In this document: positions 5,492 through 5,628 of the stretch, one piece after another
Position numbering within the stretch: position 1 is the first letter of the stretch
Layout of the letters: each line of letters starts with the position of its first letter
From: an uncultured Collinsella sp.
GTDB lineage: Bacteria; Actinomycetota; Coriobacteriia; Coriobacteriales; Coriobacteriaceae
Length of the DNA: 5,628 bases
Reading direction: 5' to 3'
Assembly: GCA_959599635.1 (NCBI GenBank)
Contig: CAUGJN010000124.1
Span: 1-5,628 of the forward strand
The notes under the pieces: generated by a model
What the model was told of the DNA's origin: nothing
The model's input: only the letters and a program-made list of their open reading frames with translations
The model's database searches: none
Made by a program: the position numbers and the translations under genes

Positions 5492-5628
5492 TTAAAGAGA
5501 GAATAGGCGTGCGGTGACCGTCTCTGGTATACCCTGGCTGTTGCGCACCGTGGCGTACGTAAGGAATGAGTCCGATTTTCCCGCCGTAGCTGGATAATCG
5601 CCATACTCCAAAGCGCGGTCGGGCGACA
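5492..5628 (-). CDS. Possible 3' end of an unrecognised gene, cut by the window edge
   Basis: Reading on the minus strand from base 5626, a frame stays open for 44 codons to a TAA stop at 5494-5492. The peptide (for example SFLTYATVRNSQG, ending ARLFSL) has a balanced, protein-like composition, and about 60% of its third codon positions are G or C. The other two minus frames are also open over much of this stretch but give Arg-rich or odd peptides. No start codon or family motif is available, so this rests on composition alone. If it is real, the gene lies on the same strand just upstream of the two-component operon. The stretch may instead be non-coding. Confidence 0.35.
   Translation of the reverse strand, partial: SPDRALEYGDYPATAGKSDSFLTYATVRNSQGIPETVTARLFSL

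Noticed and set aside
5409..5627. Second minus-strand open frame of about 72 residues in the upstream spacer
   Set aside because: It is open to a TAG at 5411-5409 but has no suitable start, is rich in Arg, Gln and Gly, and runs through the strong dyad. The frame ending at 5492 has a more protein-like composition.
1..5628. Mobile element, CRISPR array, phage or defence system
   Set aside because: There are no transposase, integrase or Cas-like proteins, no regularly spaced repeats and no terminal repeats. A tRNA gene can be an integration site, but its 3' end is outside the window and nothing foreign is seen beside it.

Overview
The window is an ordinary chromosomal stretch from a fairly GC-rich bacterium. 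Every feature I can support reads on the minus strand. The actinobacterial long form of PurC (about 295 residues), the strong Shine-Dalgarno sites, the GTG starts and the overall gene style suggest a gut-type actinobacterium of the Coriobacteriia (Collinsella-like). That placement is inference from style, not from a marker gene.

Layout in transcription order, from high to low coordinates. (1) 5492-5628: perhaps the last 44 codons of a gene running in from outside the window. It is followed by a spacer rich in dyads, including a strong two-tier stem-loop at 5394-5432. (2) 4616-5338 and 3038-4603: an OmpR-family response regulator and its membrane histidine kinase, 12 bases apart, forming a complete two-component system. 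(3) 2041-2928: purC (SAICAR synthetase, purine biosynthesis), after a spacer of about 110 bases holding a small hairpin. (4) 1465-2040: an unrecognised basic protein with two membrane segments. Its GTG start directly abuts the purC stop codon, so the two are very probably translationally coupled. (5) 1404-1434: a clear intrinsic terminator ending this run. (6) 95-1375: a family M29 metallo-aminopeptidase, probably with its own promoter lying across the terminator. (7) 1-66: a tRNA-Lys(UUU) gene lacking only its last acceptor bases. It has a good promoter whose -35 box lies inside the end of the aminopeptidase gene.

The genes do not form one pathway. The regulator and kinase sense an unknown extracytoplasmic signal. 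PurC makes a purine intermediate, the aminopeptidase recycles peptides, and the tRNA serves translation. I see no mobile element, CRISPR array, phage gene, toxin-antitoxin pair or defence system, and no convincing undescribed system. The points worth a second look are small: a Tyr-to-Phe change at a usually conserved M29 active-site position, a promoter apparently nested in a terminator, the zero-gap purC/membrane-protein junction, a low-complexity insert in the kinase sensor domain, and the strong dyad ahead of the regulator gene.
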